Of a DNA stretch of 64,000 bases, positions 61,434 through 64,000 are shown piece by piece. The notes beneath the pieces were generated by a model that saw only the letters and a program-made list of their open reading frames with translations, had not been told where the DNA came from and did not search any database. This stretch comes from Oxalobacteraceae sp. CFBP 13730 (GTDB lineage: Bacteria; Pseudomonadota; Gammaproteobacteria; Burkholderiales; Burkholderiaceae_D): positions 186,001 through 250,000 of the forward strand of contig JACYUQ010000005.1 of assembly GCA_014841835.1 (NCBI GenBank), written 5' to 3'. The first letter of the stretch is position 1; each line of letters begins with the position of its first letter. Made by a program: the position numbers and the translations under genes.

Positions 61434-62546
61434 ATGCGCAAGAAAAAAGTCGTGATCGGGATGTCGGGCGGAGTCGACTCCTCGGTCGCGGCCTGGATGC
61501 TCAAGGAACAAGGCTACGACGTGGTCGGCCTGTTCATGAAGAACTGGGAAGACGACGACGATTCCGAATACTGCTCGACGCGCCAGGACTGGATCGACGC
61601 GGCCAGCGTGGCCGACGTGGTCGGCGTGGACATCGAGGCAGTCAACTTCGCCGCTGAATACAAGGACCGCGTGTTCGCCGAGTTCCTGCGCGAATACCAG
61701 GCCGGCCGCACGCCGAACCCGGACGTGCTGTGCAACGCCGAAATCAAGTTCAAGGCCTTTCTCGACCATGCGATGAAGCTGGGCGCCGACCTGATCGCCA
61801 CCGGCCACTATGCACGCGTGCGCGAGAACACGGCCAGCGGCAGCTTCGAGCTGCTCAAGGCCTTCGACGCCACCAAGGACCAGAGTTATTTTCTGCATCG
61901 CCTGAGCCAGGCGCAGTTGTCCAAGTCGCTGTTCCCGCTGGGCGAGATCCCGAAGACCGAGGTACGCAAGATCGCCGAAAAACTCCAGCTGCCCAACGCG
62001 GCCAAGAAGGATTCGACCGGCATCTGCTTCATCGGCGAGCGGCCGTTCCGCGACTTTTTGAATCGCTATCTGGCCTACAAGCCGGGCCCGATCCGGCTCG
62101 ACGACGGCACGCAGGTGGGCGAGCATGTCGGCCTGTCGTTCTACACGCTGGGCCAGCGCAAGGGGATCGGCATCGGGGGCCTGAAGTCACGCAAGACCGC
62201 TGACGGCATCAGCGAGCCGTGGTTCGTGGCGCGCAAGGACATCGAGGCCAACACGCTCTACATCGTGCAGGGTCATGATCATCCGTGGCTGCTGTCGGAT
62301 CGGCTCGAAGCCGGCCAGGCCAGCTGGATCGCCGGCCACGCACCGGCGGCCGGCGCGCTGTCGGCCAAGACCCGTTACCGCCAGGCCGACATGGCCTGCC
62401 GCGTGCTGGCCGATGGCGACGCACGCTTCGCGCTCGACTTCGATGAAGCCCAATGGGCGGTCACGCCGGGCCAGTCGGCCGTGCTGTACGACGGCGACGT
62501 GTGCCTGGGCGGTGGCATCATCGACGTGCGCTCGAGCGCCGCCTGA
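61434..62546 (+). CDS. mnmA: tRNA-uridine 2-sulfurtransferase
   Basis: Thiolates U34 of tRNA-Lys, -Glu and -Gln. The 370-residue protein has the PP-loop GMSGGVDSSVAAWML near residue 8, the catalytic cysteine in NPDVLCNAEIKF, the second cysteine in STGICFIGERPF, and a C-terminal beta-barrel domain. Length is normal. It is cotranscribed with the Nudix gene and converges on the EAL gene with 7 bp between the stops. Confidence 0.97.
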   Translation: MRKKKVVIGMSGGVDSSVAAWMLKEQGYDVVGLFMKNWEDDDDSEYCSTRQDWIDAASVADVVGVDIEAVNFAAEYKDRVFAEFLREYQAGRTPNPDVLCNAEIKFKAFLDHAMKLGADLIATGHYARVRENTASGSFELLKAFDATKDQSYFLHRLSQAQLSKSLFPLGEIPKTEVRKIAEKLQLPNAAKKDSTGICFIGERPFRDFLNRYLAYKPGPIRLDDGTQVGEHVGLSFYTLGQRKGIGIGGLKSRKTADGISEPWFVARKDIEANTLYIVQGHDHPWLLSDRLEAGQASWIAGHAPAAGALSAKTRYRQADMACRVLADGDARFALDFDEAQWAVTPGQSAVLYDGDVCLGGGIIDVRSSAA

Positions 62547-62553
62547 CGATACG

Positions 62554-64000
62554 TCAAGGCTGGCGCGCCGCCAGCCACTCCACCAGCACGGCGGGCGCCA
62601 GCGGCCGCGCGTGCAGGTAACCCTGGACCTCGTCGCAACCGGCCAGGCGCAGGAAATCTTCCACTTCCACCGTTTCGACGCCTTCGGCCACGACCTTGTG
62701 ACCGAGGTCGTGCGACAGCTTGATCATCGTGCCCACCAGCGCGCGGCAGCGTTCGTCCTGGACCAGGTTGCGCATGAAGCTCTGGTCGATCTTGACCACG
62801 TTGGCTGGCAGGCTTTGCAGGTACGACAGGCTGCTGTAGCCGGTGCCGAAGTCGTCGATTGCCAGTTGCACGCCGGCGCGCCCGAGGCGCTCGAGCGTGG
62901 CCTGCGCGACCTTTGGATTGCGCATCAGCGCGCTCTCGGTCAATTCGATCACCAGGCACGATGGCGCCAGGCCATGGTGCTGCAACTCCATCAGCACGCG
63001 GTCGCAGAAATCCGGCTCTTCCAGGTTCACGGCCGAAACGTTCACCGCCACCTGCAGCGCCAGGCCGTCCCGGCGCCAGGCGACCATCTGGCGCAGCGCC
63101 GCGCGCAGCACCCACTCGGTGGTGGCGCGCGCCAGTGACGTCGTCTCGATCACCGGCATGAATTCGCCGGGCGAAATCGCGCCGGCCGTCGGATGGTTCC
63201 AGCGCAGCAGCGCTTCGACGCCGACGCAGGCGCCGTCGCGCAGGCTGACCTTCGGCTGGTACACCAGATGCAGTTCGTCCTCGCTCGCGAGCGCGGCGCC
63301 GAATTTGGTCACCAGCCAGAAGCGGCGCTGCAGGATCGCGTCGTGATGCGACGAGAACACGCGCACGCAGCGTTCGGCCGCCAGCGCATCGTGCGCGGCG
63401 CTGTGCATATTACGCAACAGGTCCAGTCCCTCGGTCTGGCCGACCGTGAACGGCGCAATGCCCACCGTCGTCGTCGTGATCAGGCGCGCCTGGCCATAAC
63501 TGGCGCGCGCATCGAGCCACGACTGCATCTGCTCGCAGAACGGCTCGATCGACATTCCGCGCGGCGCAAAGAACGCGAACTGCGTGCTGCCCACATGATA
63601 GATCTTGCCGGCGCCGCCCAGGCGCAGCTGCGGCACCGTTTCACGCACCATGTCGTCGAGATAGCTCGAACCCATCACGCGCTGGGCATCGCTTAGTTCC
63701 TGCGGGCTGGCCAGGCTGATCAGGGCGGCGATGCGCACCTCGCCATTCGGCTCATACAGTTCGAGGTCGTTGAAGTCGATGATGAACTGGTTGCGGTTCG
63801 GCAGGCCACTGACCGGATCGACGCGGCCGAACGCATGCTGCAGTTCGATCTGCGCCATCACCATGGTCGCCAGGTCCGTCAGCGCCTGGCGCTCGGCCAC
63901 GGTGACCTGGCGCGGCTCGGTACCGAGCACGCACATCGCGCCCAGGCAGAAGCCCTCACTGGTCGTGAGCGGCGCGCCGGCATAGAAACGGATCCCGCCG
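62554..64000 (-). CDS. GAF/degenerate GGDEF/EAL domain protein, 5' end outside the window
   Basis: The frame is open to the window edge. The first visible residues (FYAGAPLTTSEGFCLGAMCV) are the end of a GAF domain, so the start lies beyond 64000. The GGDEF domain is degenerate: the motif position reads VGSTQF, so no diguanylate cyclase activity is expected. The EAL domain is complete with GVEALLRW, IELTESAL, IDDFGTGYSSLSYL, KIDQSFM, AEGVET and QGYL, so it should hydrolyse cyclic di-GMP. It is distinct from the GGDEF-EAL protein at 26.4 kb. Confidence 0.92.
   Translation of the reverse strand, partial: GGIRFYAGAPLTTSEGFCLGAMCVLGTEPRQVTVAERQALTDLATMVMAQIELQHAFGRVDPVSGLPNRNQFIIDFNDLELYEPNGEVRIAALISLASPQELSDAQRVMGSSYLDDMVRETVPQLRLGGAGKIYHVGSTQFAFFAPRGMSIEPFCEQMQSWLDARASYGQARLITTTTVGIAPFTVGQTEGLDLLRNMHSAAHDALAAERCVRVFSSHHDAILQRRFWLVTKFGAALASEDELHLVYQPKVSLRDGACVGVEALLRWNHPTAGAISPGEFMPVIETTSLARATTEWVLRAALRQMVAWRRDGLALQVAVNVSAVNLEEPDFCDRVLMELQHHGLAPSCLVIELTESALMRNPKVAQATLERLGRAGVQLAIDDFGTGYSSLSYLQSLPANVVKIDQSFMRNLVQDERCRALVGTMIKLSHDLGHKVVAEGVETVEVEDFLRLAGCDEVQGYLHARPLAPAVLVEWLAARQP

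Overview
The window is a gene-dense, high-GC stretch of chromosome from a Gram-negative bacterium. Gene order and sequence point to the betaproteobacterial family Oxalobacteraceae, in the Massilia/Telluria/Duganella area. The clues are the lptD-surA-pdxA-rsmA block facing amgK-murU, bamE divergent from fur, the leuS-lptE-holA block, a pcm-like/rhodanese/tolC operon, and REP-type palindromes. This placement is an inference from content, not from a search. No phage, insertion sequence, CRISPR array or plasmid function was seen.

Layout. 1-5.6 kb: gloA, an FMN riboswitch driving ribB, the tolC operon, a TetR regulator and two small genes. 5.8-12.3 kb: uppP, recQ, trmB, an AstE-like peptidase, a DUF6064 membrane protein with an aldo/keto reductase, and tRNA-Gly(CCC). 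12.5-20.4 kb: a complete sucrose-utilisation locus (TonB receptor, amylosucrase, fructokinase, MFS transporter, LacI regulator) with two identical operators. 20.7-24.7 kb: a TraB/GumN protein, then a DNA-repair pair (radical SAM protein plus DUF4130-UdgX) with a perfect LexA box just upstream. 24.8-30.8 kb: a signalling operon of HDOD-GAF histidine kinase, REC-PAS-GGDEF-EAL protein and Sel1-repeat protein. 31-44.2 kb: housekeeping genes (Bcr-type MFS pump, RlmL-like methyltransferase, hemJ, proA, holA, lptE, leuS, a barstar homologue, dapB, bamE, fur, hrcA, a HAD phosphatase). 44.3-45.6 kb: two tandem paralogous lipoproteins. 46-56 kb: outer-membrane biogenesis genes and, divergently, a cell-wall recycling and quinone-pathway operon. 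56.1-57.7 kb: a two-gene electrophile-response module (Hsp31/DJ-1-like protein plus NemR-like TetR). It has twin operators, is framed by 27-bp inverted repeats, and sits between ubiH and pntB. 57.7-64 kb: transhydrogenase pntAA-pntAB-pntB, a Nudix hydrolase, mnmA and the 3' part of a GAF/degenerate-GGDEF/EAL protein.

How the genes work together. The sucrose locus encodes each step from outer-membrane uptake to fructose 6-phosphate. A LacI-family repressor probably holds it off through an operator that overlaps the -35 box. The radical SAM and UdgX genes overlap by 4 bp and are probably one SOS-induced unit aimed at uracil or otherwise altered DNA bases. The envelope genes form a coherent block: LptD and LptE for LPS export, SurA and BamE for outer-membrane protein assembly, AmgK and MurU for muramic acid salvage, and UppP for lipid carrier recycling.

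The points most worth a second look are the LexA-boxed repair operon, the inverted-repeat-framed NemR/Hsp31 module with its dense palindromes, the paired sucrose operators spaced close to whole helical turns, two REPIN-like elements of about 100 bp with unrelated sequences, and a duplicated start-codon region in front of lptD.
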